Assembly (NCBI GenBank): GCA_022749755.1
Contig: CM040452.1
Coordinates: 15,890,350 to 15,954,349 of the forward strand
Direction of reading: 5' to 3'
Origin: Azadirachta indica
Taxonomy: Eukaryota > Streptophyta > Magnoliopsida > Sapindales > Meliaceae
Length of the DNA: 64,000 nt
Numbering within the stretch: the stretch's first letter is position 1; each line of letters begins with the position of its first letter. Both the position numbers and the translations under genes were made by a program. The notes under the pieces were generated by a model. The model worked only from the letters and a program-made list of their open reading frames with translations. It ran no database searches and was not told the DNA's origin. This document shows positions 50,872 to 62,797 of the stretch, piece after piece.

Positions 50872-51551
50872 ATATAAATTAATTTTAAACTTTACTTTTA
50901 TTGTATAATTTATTTGTTAATTATTCTAAAACTTGCTATTGTAAATCTTTCAAAAATCTGATTTTTTTTTGTTTAGTTTAGCTTGAGGGAGATTGGAAAG
51001 AGAGTAAAGGGGGTACATTAATATTACAAAGTGATCCAAGTCATGTATACAGTATAGTTATATTAAGTATTATTCATTGAAAAATTTTTGTTATAATCTA
51101 GTAATTTTGGTACATGGTTTGGTAGATTGTCAGAATATTTAATTGCAGAAATTGTGGATGGTTCATATAGTTTTTTTTTATTATATTTATATAATCTGGG
51201 GAACTACCTCTGGCTGTATGAATGGCCTCAACATTTGTTTATTGGTATGTATTAAGTGGATCCAGAAACCGAAAAAGGCTGTATTTTTCTGCTAGTCAAT
51301 GGATTTTGTTGCTGCTTAGGCAAGTATCATTATTCTTCTTGAAAAACACAACATTATTTCTCATATTTTAGATCCGTTCCTATTGAACAATGGAAATCCA
51401 TGTGCAGGCGTCTTCATTTCCAAAATAAACACAAAAAGAATCCATATGCGTACTTGTTTTTAATTCATCTTCTGCTTGTTATCTCTTAGAGTTTGCCAAT
51501 TTAGAAAAAAAAGTTCTGAAGAGTTTCCTTCTGACCTCCTTTTCTTATTTC
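50872..51551. other. Intergenic region with the promoter of the GT4 gene
   Basis: No coding region. It contains the 3' flank of the MEE60-like gene and the 5' flank of the glycosyltransferase. Confidence 0.4.
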
Positions 51552-53018
51552 ATGGCAAGGGATAAAGGTATGATCTTCAGTTTCCGTTCCTTGTGTTACA
51601 TCATTTTTGTTCTGTCTGCATTCTCGTTCATTTCATACCTTTATTGGTGTCGTTGCTCTGGTCCATGCTATTTCCAGAACCAAATAGTGGCTCAGAAGCA
51701 AGATAGATTCATTAACCTTCTTTCATTGCCCTCTGCCTGGAACCATCTTTCCTTTCCCTCAAAACCACCGGTTAAGCTTCTTAAAATTGCACTTTTCGTC
51801 AAGAAATGGCCCCATAGATCTCACGCAGGTGGGCTTGAACGGCATGCCCTGACCCTCCATCTTGCTCTTGCCAAAAGAGGCCATGAGCTTCACATTTTCA
51901 CCACTACTTGCTTAAACTGCTCTTTCCCCAGATATCCAATTAGTAATCTATATTTTCATCTCTCAAAACCAACTGCTGCTGGTTATCTTGACCAAAGCAT
52001 AGTGTGGAAGCAATTTCAAACCCAAAATGCAACAAGGAAACCCTTTGATGTGGTTCACAGTGAAAGTGTTGGGCTTATGCACACTCGAGCACGGAATCTG
52101 ACCAATGTAGTAGTCTCTTGGCATGGAATTGCTTACGAAACAATTCATTCTGACATAATTCAGGAACTTTTGCGGACTCCTGAAGAGCCACAGGCATATG
52201 CATTGACTGAAAGAGCTATGAAAGTTATTGAAGAGGTGAAGTTTTTTCCAAGTTATGCTCACCATGTTGCTACCAGTGATCATTGTGGAGATGTCTTGAA
52301 AAGGATTTATATGATCCCAGAAGAACAAGTTCATGTCATTCTTAATGGTGTGGATGAAGAGGTTTTCAAGCCAGATATTTCCATGAGTAAGAAGTTTAAA
52401 AAGAAATTTGGCATCCCAGAAAGTAGATCATTGGTTTTGGGAATGGCTGGGAGGTTAGTGAAGGATAAAGGACACCCCTTGATATTTGAAGCTTTGAAGC
52501 AAATGTTCATGGAAAATGATACATTTCGTGGAAGCACTATTGTTCTGGTTGCTGGAGATGGTCCTTGGGGTGCTAGATACAGAGATCTTGGGATCAACGT
52601 TATTGTTTTGGGGCCATTGGATCAAACTCAATTGGCAAATTTCTATAATGCAATAGATATTTTTGTAAATCCAACTGTTCGAGCTCAGGGATTGGATCAT
52701 ACCTTGTTAGAGGCAATGCTTTCTGGTAAGCCAGTAATGGCAACAAGGCTTGCCAGCATTGTAGGGTCTGTAATTGTTGGCAAGGAAATGGGTTATACTT
52801 TTTCACCGCAGGTAGAATCAGTAAAGAAAGCCCTGTATAAGGTTTGGGTTGATGGCAGAGAAGTTTTGCAAGAGAAAGGTCTGGCTTCTAGGCAGAGAGG
52901 ATTGAGATTGTTCACCGCCACCAAAATGGCAGCTGCTTATGAGAGGCTATTCCTTTGCATATCAAATGATGAGAACAATGGGGATAATTATTGTCAATAC
53001 CAATCTCCATTCATTTGA
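51552..53018 (+). CDS. GT4-family glycosyltransferase, type II membrane protein (488 aa)
   Basis: Retaining GT-B glycosyltransferase, probably in the Golgi or ER. A single N-terminal membrane anchor (about residues 10-32, YIIFVLSAFSFISYLYW) follows a short cytosolic tail. The first Rossmann domain begins near residue 75 and carries the donor-loop GGLERHALTLHLALAKRGHE. The second begins near 275 with ILNGVDEEVF and LGMAGRLVKDKGH, the glycosyltransferase group 1 signature. The usual EX7E catalytic motif reads QGLDHTLLE here, with Gln for the first Glu. Single exon and intact; the ATG at 51552 gives the expected anchor. Substrate unknown. Confidence 0.87.
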   Translation: MARDKGMIFSFRSLCYIIFVLSAFSFISYLYWCRCSGPCYFQNQIVAQKQDRFINLLSLPSAWNHLSFPSKPPVKLLKIALFVKKWPHRSHAGGLERHALTLHLALAKRGHELHIFTTTCLNCSFPRYPISNLYFHLSKPTAAGYLDQSIVWKQFQTQNATRKPFDVVHSESVGLMHTRARNLTNVVVSWHGIAYETIHSDIIQELLRTPEEPQAYALTERAMKVIEEVKFFPSYAHHVATSDHCGDVLKRIYMIPEEQVHVILNGVDEEVFKPDISMSKKFKKKFGIPESRSLVLGMAGRLVKDKGHPLIFEALKQMFMENDTFRGSTIVLVAGDGPWGARYRDLGINVIVLGPLDQTQLANFYNAIDIFVNPTVRAQGLDHTLLEAMLSGKPVMATRLASIVGSVIVGKEMGYTFSPQVESVKKALYKVWVDGREVLQEKGLASRQRGLRLFTATKMAAAYERLFLCISNDENNGDNYCQYQSPFI

Positions 53019-54542
53019 AGGGGAAATATCTTCATATCCTATTTTGGAGAAGTATCCTTTAGTGTGTGCAAGAATTTATTTGGAAACATTGAGGAGGAGT
53101 GCAAGGAGGAACAAGGTCCTTCCATTTCTGAGGAAGTGAAAGCTTTATCAATGAGAGAAATGCAATTTGCATCTTGTGCGTTAGCGGCACATGATGAAAT
53201 TGACAAGTTTGCTCATAGAATTTGCCTCCAGGTGAAGAGATTGACAGAGCGGCAGCTGCGTCTTTCTGCACACTCAAGACTTCTGCACAGGAGCTAGAAT
53301 TGACTACTAACCATATTATCTTGACTGTAACATGGGACAGCAGCATTGGGGTAAAATTTCTAATTATTATTACTATCAGATTCTTGAACATGGAGTCTAT
53401 AATGGCCTCAGAAATAGAGTGATAGGTGCAAATTGCAGATGACAGGGCCCGCACAAGATGTATATGTTCTTTCCAGCTGATGTGATCATGATTCATGTGA
53501 ATTTCGAATTGCGAAAACTAGTTTAGACATGCATCAACTGTAGACATTTATAACAATGCCTGACCTCTGTATCTAACTCTTACTACATAATTGATGTTTT
53601 CAGCACTAGGAAAAGCTTCATGTACCCTGCTGTGACCTCTTAACTACTTCCCAATGCAGCAGTATTTCTTTTCCATTTTGTTTGCGTAAATTTTGTAACC
53701 TCTCTGAACAGTTAATGGAGGTTATATCTCGTTTTAGTTTTTTTGTGACTAAATATATTTCTAATGTCACAGCTATGGAGAATATGAGATTGAATTACGT
53801 AATTAACTTTATAGCATCTACATTGATACTCTTGGAAGAATCAAAGTACAGAATATCTATTCTTTCTCTGATCTTCCAGGCTTAAAAAAGACAATATACA
53901 ATTGCCTGAATTGAGCCAATATAGAGTTAACGAATATTACTCATTCTCTGAACCATTTCTCAGGAAAACTCCAAAAACCAAGAATCAGATCACATGAAGT
54001 TTGTACTGTAGAAGCCATTAAAAAAACATAATTAGCTCTCTGCAACAGCTATTTATTTATTTTCCATGTCTTCCATAGTCATTATTCCACTAGGCTCCAT
54101 GAATTCCTGCAAGATGTTAAATGGAAGGAAGAGAGAAGTCACACCACTAAACAAATTACATTTTATTTTACTACAGAAAAGATGCTGTAATAAAACAAAG
54201 GGTTATGCTAAAATGGCGAAGAACGTCTGCAAGAATGCTTAAAAAAATACCTCAACCAAAAGAATTGAGGGACCTATTCAGTGAGTCACGAACATTTGCT
54301 TTTATATTTTGTGTGCTTACACTCGGCGTAGTAAACTTCTGCAGAGTGTGAAATTTGAGCAGTGAAGTAGATAAAACCAAAGATAGAATACAGTGAAGTT
54401 TCTTCTGCCAAGCTTACTAAGAAAGTGAATAAATGTCTGTGTAAAAGGAAAGATCGTTCAACTTACTGTAAAAGAATTCTGAAGTCAACATACCTCAAAA
54501 AAATAGGTGGAGAATTCATATGCCTATTTAGGAAACAAGGCT
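53019..54542. other. 3' flank of the GT4 gene and of the SIS-like gene
   Basis: The first few hundred bases are probably the 3' UTR of the glycosyltransferase; short open frames near 53064-53297 have no recognised similarity. The stretch before 54543 is the 3' flank of the minus-strand SIS-like gene. Confidence 0.4.
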
Positions 54543-55565
54543 CTAATAATAAAGTGAACCTGCAAAAATACAGTTCAGGAGTTCGTTAATGTTAGCCAGG
54601 TCTACAACCATATCTATATTAAATAGCTAGTTGTAATTTTATCTATTATCCCAATACCTTGCCACCAATTTCCTCTAGAAGCGCCATGTGAATTTTTTCC
54701 ATTAGGGTCATCTTCTCCCTCATCTTTCTTAAGCTATTTCATTTATAAATTATATAGCAGAGTTACTTTGATGCATCATCTCATTAACTAACCAAGATGA
54801 CAACATCAGGGGATAATACAAGAGATCAAATAATTGAGACTTACTACAGGGTATCACCCAGAGGCATGGATGTCTGGGGACTGGGAATAGATGTCTTGCC
54901 CACCATAATAAAGAGACGAACTTAGATAACATGGTTCTGCTATTTCTTCCTGAAAAAAGATAACTTCTGTCCTTGTTTGGTATGTTACAGCTTACAATCT
55001 CGGTAAGCAGAGCTATATAATTCAGAGGAAAAAAGAAAGGGCAAAGTCTTAGGTGCTATTCTTCATTCTTCCCTTTTTTTTTTTTTTTAATATCTGATAT
55101 TAGATAGTAACTCAAAATTTCAGAAGGAAATGATAATTCTATAGAATATGGCAATAGAAACTAGAAATTTGCTAAAATGAATGCCTTGAGTAGAGCACCA
55201 AAGACATTAAGTAATTTAAGTGGCAAATGACTCATCCATTAGTGGTGTTATAAATTTTACAAGGTTTACAGAATTGTTTCCTATTCTGGTGACTAAGGTG
55301 CTGGAGTTGTCAGCAACATAAATTGCAATATGTCCATTTCAAAGTCATGAGCAATATGCCAAGTCAGAGATGAGTGAACGTATTAGGCCTACCTGTTAAG
55401 GAAACAAAATAATGGATTGGAACATGGAGGAAAATTGACAATCGAGTTCTCTTTTATTGTTTCTCTCGAAGGAATTTTTGAAGAAAATCCAGTTTTTAAA
55501 TAAGGTGTATATCAATATAAGGATGTCATAATTTATCCTCACTTGCAGAAAGAGTGAAGAGAAAT

Positions 55566-55822
55566 TGTTGATGTAATGAGACTTTGTTTTGGTACTTTTT
55601 ACATGTTAAGTTAAGTTAGAATGTTTAAATCTTACTTAATTTAGTTGAAAAGGAATGGCAATCCATGTTTTGAGGAATATGTCTCCTTAGATGTAAAAGT
55701 CAAAATATTAGGTATGGTTGATGGTGATTTAAGGAGAATTTTTTGTCTTTGGAAGGATATGCTTGTATGTGTATATATTTTCTGGTTTTAATGAAAAGAT
55801 AGTCTTCTTTGCTGTTTTAACA
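55566..55822 (+). repeat. 5' LTR of copia copy B (257 bp)
   Basis: Contains about 50 bases (roughly 55672-55720) absent from the 3' LTR, plus one extra GTTAA unit near 55612. Confidence 0.93.
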
Positions 55823-55937
55823 AATGGTATTAGAGCCTTTGAATGTTCTTCATGGGACTGTCAGTGCAAGAGAAGCAGAGTGCTGAAAGGCTGAATCAAA
55901 ATAGTACTTGAGAGTTACAGATAGCAGAGAGAGAGCT

Positions 55938-56730
55938 ATGGCTTCAGGAAACACTTCCTACCTTGCTGTACCAATGTTCATAGGGGAAAACTATCAGATT
56001 TGGGTAGTCAAGATGAGGTTTTACTTGAAGTCTCTGGGTTTGTGGGATGCTGTTAAGACAAGTAGAGATCCTCCTCCTCTTAGAGCAAAACCAACTATTG
56101 CACAAATGAAGCAATACAAGGAAGAGTTGCTCGAGAAAGACAAAGCTCTTACTATGTTACATTTTGCTTTGGCAGATTATGTTTTCACTGGAATCATGGC
56201 CCTTGAGACAGCAAAAGAAGTGTGGGATCAGCTGAAGGAACAAAATGAATGCAGTCAGGTTGCTTACTCTCAAAAGAGAGTTTGAGAATTTGAAGATGAA
56301 AGAGGCAGAGACAATCAAAGATTACTCTTCCAAAGTAATGGATCTTGTAAACCAGATGAGATTATTTGGAGAGATGATTGAGCAATACAAGATAGTAGAA
56401 AAGATACTGATAAGTCTCCCAGAAAAGTTTGAGGCCAAAGTATCAGCTATTGAGGAGTCTCATGACCTCAAAAGCCTTACTGTTGCAGAGTTGATCAGCA
56501 AGCTACAAGTTCAAGAACAAAGGACTTTTGCCAGATCAGAGAGCCAATCTGAGGGGGCCTTTCAAGCCAAGTACACAAGGTCATTCAGTTCCAAGGATGA
56601 CAAGAGACTATCTGGTGATAAAAGCCATAGAGGTAAGGCTGGTGAAGCTGAACAAAGGGAGTCAGAGAAAGGAAGATTTCCTCTTTGTAGTCACTGCAAG
56701 AAGACTAATCATCATAAAAGATATTCTTAG
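55938..56730 (+). pseudogene. Copia B gag remnant
   Basis: ATG at 55938 (MASGNTSYLAVPMFIGENYQ) opens a UBN2/DUF4219-type gag. A frameshift near 56255-56280 moves the remainder (LKREFENLKMKEAETIKDY, LISLPEKFEAK) to a second frame. The zinc knuckle (CSHCKKTNHHKRYS) keeps the first two Cys and the His but has lost the last Cys, and a TAG follows directly. Confidence 0.85.
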
Positions 56731-59460
56731 TTTTTTAAAGATAAGTCATGTGTTATATCTGATTCTTTTGGAGATAAGGTAGTTGCTGTGCCTATGATTG
56801 ATAAAAGCTTCACTATTAATTGGCATTCAAATCCCTCTCTTGCATGCAAAACTGTTGTTGATGGGTCTTGGTTGTGGCATAAGAGATTTGGTTATGCAAA
56901 CTTGAAATCTTTGAAGTTTTTGCAAGAGAAATGCCTGATAGATGATATGTCTCCTGTAAATATATGTAATGAAGTTTATGAAAGCTTCCAAATGGGAAAA
57001 CTCTACAGGTTTCCCTTCCCATCTCAAGCTAAGTGGAGAGCTATTGAGAAGCTGGAACTAGTGCACTCAGATGTGTGTGGGCCTATACAAACTCCATCCT
57101 TGAACCAAAACAAGTATTTCATCTTGTTTGTTGATGACTTGACTAGAATGATATGGGTTTATTTCATGAACAGCAAATCTGAAGCATTTTCTTGCTTTAA
57201 CAAATTCAAGTCTTTAGTTGAAACACAAAGTGGTTTCAAGATGAAGAAGTTAAGAACTAATAATGGGAAGGAATACATCTCAAATAAGTTTGTCAAATTC
57301 TGTGAAGTTGCTGGAATTCAACGTCAATTGACAGTGCCTTACTCACCACAGCAGAATGGAATGTGTGAGAGGAAGAATAGAACTCTTCTTGAGATAGCAA
57401 GGAGTATGCTACATGAGAAGAACTTGCCTAAGAAGTTTTGGGCAAAAGCTGTATACACTTCAGTATACTTACAAAATCAATTGCCAACCCATGCCGTAGA
57501 TGGGAAAACACCTATTGAAGCCAGGAGCGGCTTAAAACTTTCTGTTGGGCACTTTAAAGTTTTTGGATCTGTATGTTACGTCTATGTACCTGATGTAAAA
57601 AAGGATAAGCTTTCTGAAAAGGCAAGAAAGGGTATTTTCCTTGGTTATAGCAATCAAGCAAAGGGGTACAGAATTTTTGATTTAGAGAATAGGAAAATTG
57701 TTGTTAGTAGAGATGTAAAGGTAAATGAAAGCTCAAAATGGCAATGGCAAGAATCAGATGCTGAAATTATTCCAGCCTCTTCAAGACAAGTTGGAAACTC
57801 AAATTTACACAGAGATGTTGTTTAAGAGATGAATAGAGAGGATGAAGCAGATGTTCAAAGCATAACAGATTCCCCAGTGCTAAGAACATGTAGTCTATTA
57901 GATGTGTACGTAAGGTGCAATGTTGTTGCAGTTGACCCTTCAAACTTCTTGGAAGCATCTAACCGTGAGGAGTGGAATACTGCTATGAGACATGAGATTG
58001 CTATGATAGAAAAGAACAAAACTTGGGAATTGGTTGATAGGCCTTTGCATAAACAAGTTGTTGGTGTAAAGTGGGTGTATAAAACTAAGTTGAATGTAGA
58101 TGGCTCTGTATACAAGTATAAAGCAAGGCTTGTTGTGAAAGGGTATGCTCAGCAGCTGGGTACTGATTATGGAGACACTTTTGCTCCTGTTGCCAGGCTT
58201 GATACAATTAAATTGCTCATTGCTCATTGCTCTAGCTGCCCAAAATAGATGGAAAATCTTCCATCTTGATATCAAATCTGCATTTCTCAACAGTCACTTG
58301 AAGGAAGAGATTTTTATTGAGCAACCAGAAGGTTTCAAAATTAATGAAGAGGAGGACAAAGTCTGCAAGTTGCACAAGGCACTCTACGGCCTGAAACAAG
58401 CACCAAGGGCCTGGTATAGCAAGATTGATGAATTTCTTTGTGATTATGGTTTTAGGAGGAGCTGTAATGATGCTACTCTGTACATTAAAGCATCTCCTTC
58501 TATTGATACTCTAATTGTGTCAATATATGTTGATGATTTGTTAATAATTGGTAGCAAAATTGATGATGTGAATGTTTTCAAGTAGCAGCTGTATCAGAGG
58601 TTTGAAATGACAAACTTAGGTGAGATGAAGTTCTTCCTTGGCTTTGAAGTTCATCAAACCACTGAAGGAGTTTTTGTTTCACAGCAAGCATATGTCATTA
58701 ATCTGCTAAAGAAGTTCTGAATGCAGCATTGTAAACCTATAAGCACACCACTTATAGTGAATCAAAAGTTGTCCAAGTTTGATAGAGATGCAAGAGCTAA
58801 TACATTCAATTATAGAAGCCTTGTGGGAAGTTTATTGTATTTGATTGCAACAAGACCTGACATTATATTTGCAGCTAGTTTGCTTTCAAGATTTATGCAA
58901 AATCCAAATCAAGTGCATTTTAGAGCTGGTCGGTACTTGAAAGGCACATACGACTTCGGTATTTGGTTTAGACCTGAAAGAGAACTGAGTTTGTTTGGCT
59001 ATGTGGACAGTATTGGGCTGGTTGTGTTGATGATGGAAAAAGCACTTTAGGTGATGTGTTTTCAATTGGTTTTGGAATGTTTTCCTGGTGTTCTAAGAAG
59101 CAAAATGTTGTGGCGTAATCAACAGCTGAAGCAGAGTTTATTGCAGCTGCAGTAGGTGCAAATCAATGCATTTGGTTAAGAAAAATACTCACTGATTTAG
59201 GCTTCAAACAGACCAATGCTAGTCCAATATTTTGTGACAGCAAGTCAGCTATTGCTATTGCAAAAAATCCAGTGCAGCATGGGAAAACTAAGCATATAAA
59301 GGTTAGATTTCACTTCTTGAGAGAAGCAGAAAAGGATAAGGAAGTGTGCCTCATTCACTATAAGTTTGAAGAACAAGTGGCAGATATTCTGACCAAAGCT
59401 TTGCCTAAAACCATATTTGAAAAGCTTAGAGAAAAGCTTGGAGTCTCAAAACGAAATCTC
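56731..59460 (+). pseudogene. Copia B pol remnant lacking protease
   Basis: Straight after the gag zinc knuckle the sequence jumps to the pre-integrase region (FKDKSCVISDSFGDK, then WLWHKRFGYANLKSL), so the protease segment is deleted. The long integrase frame 56788-57825 is open but has LRTNNGKEY where the family has a catalytic Asp in place of the first Asn. RT follows with [27 protein letters not shown] and an intact YVDDLLIIG box (58529-58555). A frameshift near 58215-58240 and single stops near 58585, 58718 and 59048 break it. The RNase H end includes STAEAEF and ADILTKALPK. Not autonomous. Confidence 0.88.
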
Positions 59461-59469
59461 AAGCAGGAG

Positions 59470-59671
59470 TGTTGATGTAATGAGACTTTCTTTTGGTATT
59501 TTTTACATGTTAAGTTAGAATGTTTAAATCTTACTTAGTTTAGTTGCAAAGGAATGGCAATCCGTGTTGATGGTGATTTAAGGAGATTTTTTCGTTTTTG
59601 GAAGGATATGCCTGTATGTGTATATATTTTGTGGTTTTAATGAAAAGATAGTCTTCTTTGCTGTTTTAACA
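59470..59671 (+). repeat. 3' LTR of copia copy B (202 bp)
   Basis: Matches the 5' LTR apart from an internal deletion whose borders share GTT, as expected for a microhomology deletion after insertion. Confidence 0.93.
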
Positions 59672-60393
59672 GAAATTATAGGAAAGGAAAGCAAGCCCGA
59701 TGAAGAACCTGGAATTCCTTGTTTGTTGTTCTTGACTTGGTTTCCTGATGGCTGTCTCTGCCAAGTTCCTAAAACCTCAGACTTCGAGGAATTCCTCCCC
59801 ACAACCTGAAGTTCAAAGCAAGAAACTCAGATATGAAAATCTGGAGAGCTATTTTCATATAATGGCTACCCAAAACCCCTTTAGCCACTAAACTGATTCA
59901 AGGTCTTATTATCTAAAGACTAAATATGTTAAGTAACAGAGGAGAGGAGCAAAAAGCCAAATTTTCGAAGTTCTATTGACATCACATTTGGGTCACAACG
60001 ATAAGCGTGATGTATATGCACTCAGAAAAGTTATCCCACGATCAGACCAAATCAAACTTTTCCTACTTCTACACTTCTTTTATTTTATTACCCTGAAAAC
60101 GTTACTGCTAAATGAATTAAAATATGAAGAATGCAGCGTGGCATCCAATGAACATACGTAATCCTTTAAGTTGAAAAAGCAAGAAGAAATGATAATTAAG
60201 GTCTAGAGCAGATAAGAACAAGCATAACAAATGCGGTATATATTAAAATATGTATGAAAAATGATCAGCATACCGAGGAAGGAGGTGACAGAATAGATGC
60301 AAAAATCCCTGAAGAGGATGAAGGCGACTCCTTGGTGCCAAAAAGATCAGCAGTAAATGAGAAGGAAGAAGCCATTTCCCTCTTACCATCCAT

Positions 60394-61815
60394 GATCTTC
60401 TATTTGTCAGAACAAAGTAACAGAAGATTGCTAGGCTGTGAAAGCTACTTCTGAAAACAGATAAGATTTCTGCAGAAAAAGAAAGAACAACAAACAGTGC
60501 ACGTGAAGATCACAGTAAGTGAAGTGAAGTGAAGATAACTCTCTGTGAATTGTTTGTGTTAAACCGCCTAATTTATAACCCATAGACAAAGACGGCACTT
60601 GTTCTGCCGCCCATGTGCTATCATCATTTAAGGAAAAAAAAAAAAAAAAAAAAAAAAGCTTCCTCTTGCTGTATATTCTAAAGGGTTTCTCACTTTTTTT
60701 CTGTCTCTTTTTAATATCTAAGATTTGAAGGAACCATCATTTTCACGATTCCCTCTCATTCACATGTACTGTTGTGTTTCTGTGCATATAATATCATCCC
60801 ATCCACTTTGTTTCAACCAAACATGAGGATAAGTGCCACGCGGGGTCCACTTTGTCATCCTAAGTGGACGTAGGCGTCTTGCGCCACGTATGACATAATG
60901 GATAAATGCAACCTCTAGAGTCAAAAACTTCATATTCATCTTTCCTCCTTCAAAATCCCAATCTCCTACATTTTCTCATTGCCCTAGCCAATACCTTTAG
61001 TGGGAGTGATTTCGTTGAGGGTGAGAATTGAATATATATATATATATATATATAAAATCATTAGATTAGATCCTTCCTACAAGGAGATAACTAGATAAGG
61101 TTGCTTTCCCATTCAAAAGTCTCTATTGGATTGATCCCACTTTCTTAAAAAATAAATGTAATGTAGTGTGGATACTATAATATATCATTAATATATGTAT
61201 CACGTGGCCGAGTGAGACTAGCTTGTCACATTTACGTCAATTTTTAAGATTGCAAGTGATGATAATAGTTAACTGGAATAAAAAGATGTATGATGCAACA
61301 CCCGTTGGATATATAACACCTGTTAGATATATAACTAATTATTTAGTGGGTTAGTAGGGTTGTAATTGAGTTTTCTACTTTGTACATAACACAATTAGCA
61401 GAATTGTAGATTTAAATTAGGGTCAATCCCAATAATTAACTTAAAGCTAGCTTTGATGGGCTAGTTGAGCTCATAATAGGTCACTGCTTGTGCTTTCTTG
61501 AATTTGCCCACTAATTAATAGTTATGGCCATTCTTCCATATGATTAATTTTTGAAAAGCATGGTTCCAAGCATGAATAATGATTAACGTAAAATAAACTA
61601 TTTGGTCTGGCATTATCTCATTGCAATCCTCTTTTCCAAAGATGTAACAGTGAAAACATTTAATATAATTAAATGTTGCCATTATAATAGTGTTCCAGAA
61701 AAACAATATCCCAGAATACTACAGGGTACAGCCGAAGGAATCCCTCCCTCTTTTTATTATTTAAAAGGTGGGGAAAAAATAAAAAAAGTTGCTATTATTA
61801 ACAGGATTTCCAAAA
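60394..61815. other. Upstream region of the SIS-like gene
   Basis: The leader and promoter of the minus-strand SIS-like gene lie in the first 300 bases. It also has a poly-A run at 60632-60657 and a (TA)n run at 61032-61053. No other gene is recognised. Confidence 0.45.
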
Positions 61816-61897
61816 CGTGAGCGGCAGGATTCGAACCTGCGCGGGCAGAGCCCACATGATTTCTAGTCATGCCCGATAACCACTCCGGCACGCCCAC
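61816..61897 (-). tRNA. tRNA-Ser (anticodon AGA)
   Basis: An 82-base cloverleaf with a long variable arm, typical of class II tRNA-Ser. Acceptor GTGGGCG pairs with CGCTCAC; anticodon stem CATGA/TCATG surrounds CTAGAAA (AGA); T arm GCAGGTTCGAATCCTGC. A T4 terminator follows at 61815-61812 on the minus strand. Confidence 0.97.
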
Positions 61898-62797
61898 TTG
61901 ATGATTGTAATCACCACCATTATTTTTATTGATAAAAAGAAACAAAATTGACAGAATGTAAATGGTGGATGATAGAACAGAATACTAGTTGCCAGAGAAA
62001 AACATGTAGAAACTCTTGTTTAATGATAAAAGCATATTTTACAAGACATTGCAGTTTATGTAACAAAATTCTGCAAAGAGACAAAAAAATTGGAGTCTAA
62101 AGAATGAAAACGATACATCTTCTTGCATGGAACAACCCGTTTCCGGTTTGCTCTGTGTAAAATGGATTTTGCCTTGGCCTGACAACTTCAATGTCCTCAA
62201 AGCGGTTCAGATAGTACCATACCTTCTGTAAGGTTTTATAAACCCGAAACCGCGAGAATTGATCAAAATGAGGAGATCAATTCTGCATAATAGCAGCCAA
62301 AGCCAATCTGATCAAGCTCAGGCCTATCCTCTTCTCCTTCTAACAGATTTGTCGTTCCTGAATTGGCACGTTACTTTCTTTTAAAGTAATTGCTTGCATT
62401 AAGTAACCAACACATCTATGCGTAAATGATGCACAGGAATCACAACAGCAGGTCTGGCTTTGAGTAATGATTCAGGGTATGCGGGAAGAAGCGGTATGCT
62501 TAGTATACAAAAGTGGCGAGTGGGGTTTTGGATGACAACTAATCCCTCAACAAGTGAGCCAGATTAAATTGGCTGTTTCATACCCAACCCCATTGCATGG
62601 CTCAAGGTGTGATCAGACTACCAACTCAGATTGGTTATCCTATCATAGGCCACTTAAATAGGCAACATTTTGCTTAGATGATTTCTTTGCTTTATTGGGT
62701 TAGTTAAAAACTTAAACTCTATGAAGACATTATTAGTGTTAGTGTTATTCCTATCACTCAGGTGTTAAAATTAATTTCAGAAATACAACATGCAACC
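61898..62797. other. Spacer between tRNA-Ser and the THA8-like pseudogene
   Basis: No gene is recognised. The GC-richer stretch at 62110-62360 might be an untranslated or decayed exon of the minus-strand gene, but I find no conserved frame. Confidence 0.35.

Larger units (their letters stand above)
55566..59671 (+). mobile_element. Ty1/copia LTR retrotransposon (copy B) inserted in the SIS-like gene
   Basis: LTRs at 55566-55822 and 59470-59671 begin TGTTGATGTAATGAGAC and end TTTTAACA. The flanking 5-bp target duplication GAAAT is perfect (55561-55565 and 59672-59676). The primer-binding site TGGTATTAGAGCC (55825-55837) is a one-base variant of the initiator tRNA-Met site. The domain order gag-integrase-RT-RNase H is Ty1/copia, but the protease is missing. 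It inserted opposite to the host gene's direction. LTR similarity is much higher than in copy A, so this is the younger element. Confidence 0.95.
54543..60393 (-). pseudogene. SIS-like serine-rich protein gene, split by a copia element and carrying a premature stop
   Basis: Exons on the minus strand are: 60393-60274 (40 codons, MDGKREMASSFSFTADLFG to SPPSS); an exon from 59805 (VVGRNSSKSEVLGTWQ) running toward the insertion at 59672; 54949-54845 (EEIAEPCYLSSSLYYGGQ); 54733-54658 (DEGEDDPNGKNSHGASRGN then WWQ); and 54559-54543 (GSLYY, TAG). All clear junctions are GT-AG. The ordered blocks are those of the plant salt-induced serine-rich (SIS) type family, small proteins of unclear molecular role. 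An in-frame TGA at 54856-54854 interrupts exon 3 after ASG, and the end of exon 2 cannot be joined in frame across the insertion. I therefore call it broken; a truncated product cannot be excluded. Confidence 0.72.

Noticed and set aside
53059..53496. 145-codon frame on the minus strand after the GT4 gene
   Set aside because: No similarity, and it overlaps the likely 3' UTR.
57855..58290. Open frames on the minus strand opposite copia RT
   Set aside because: Antisense shadows of the RT coding sequence.
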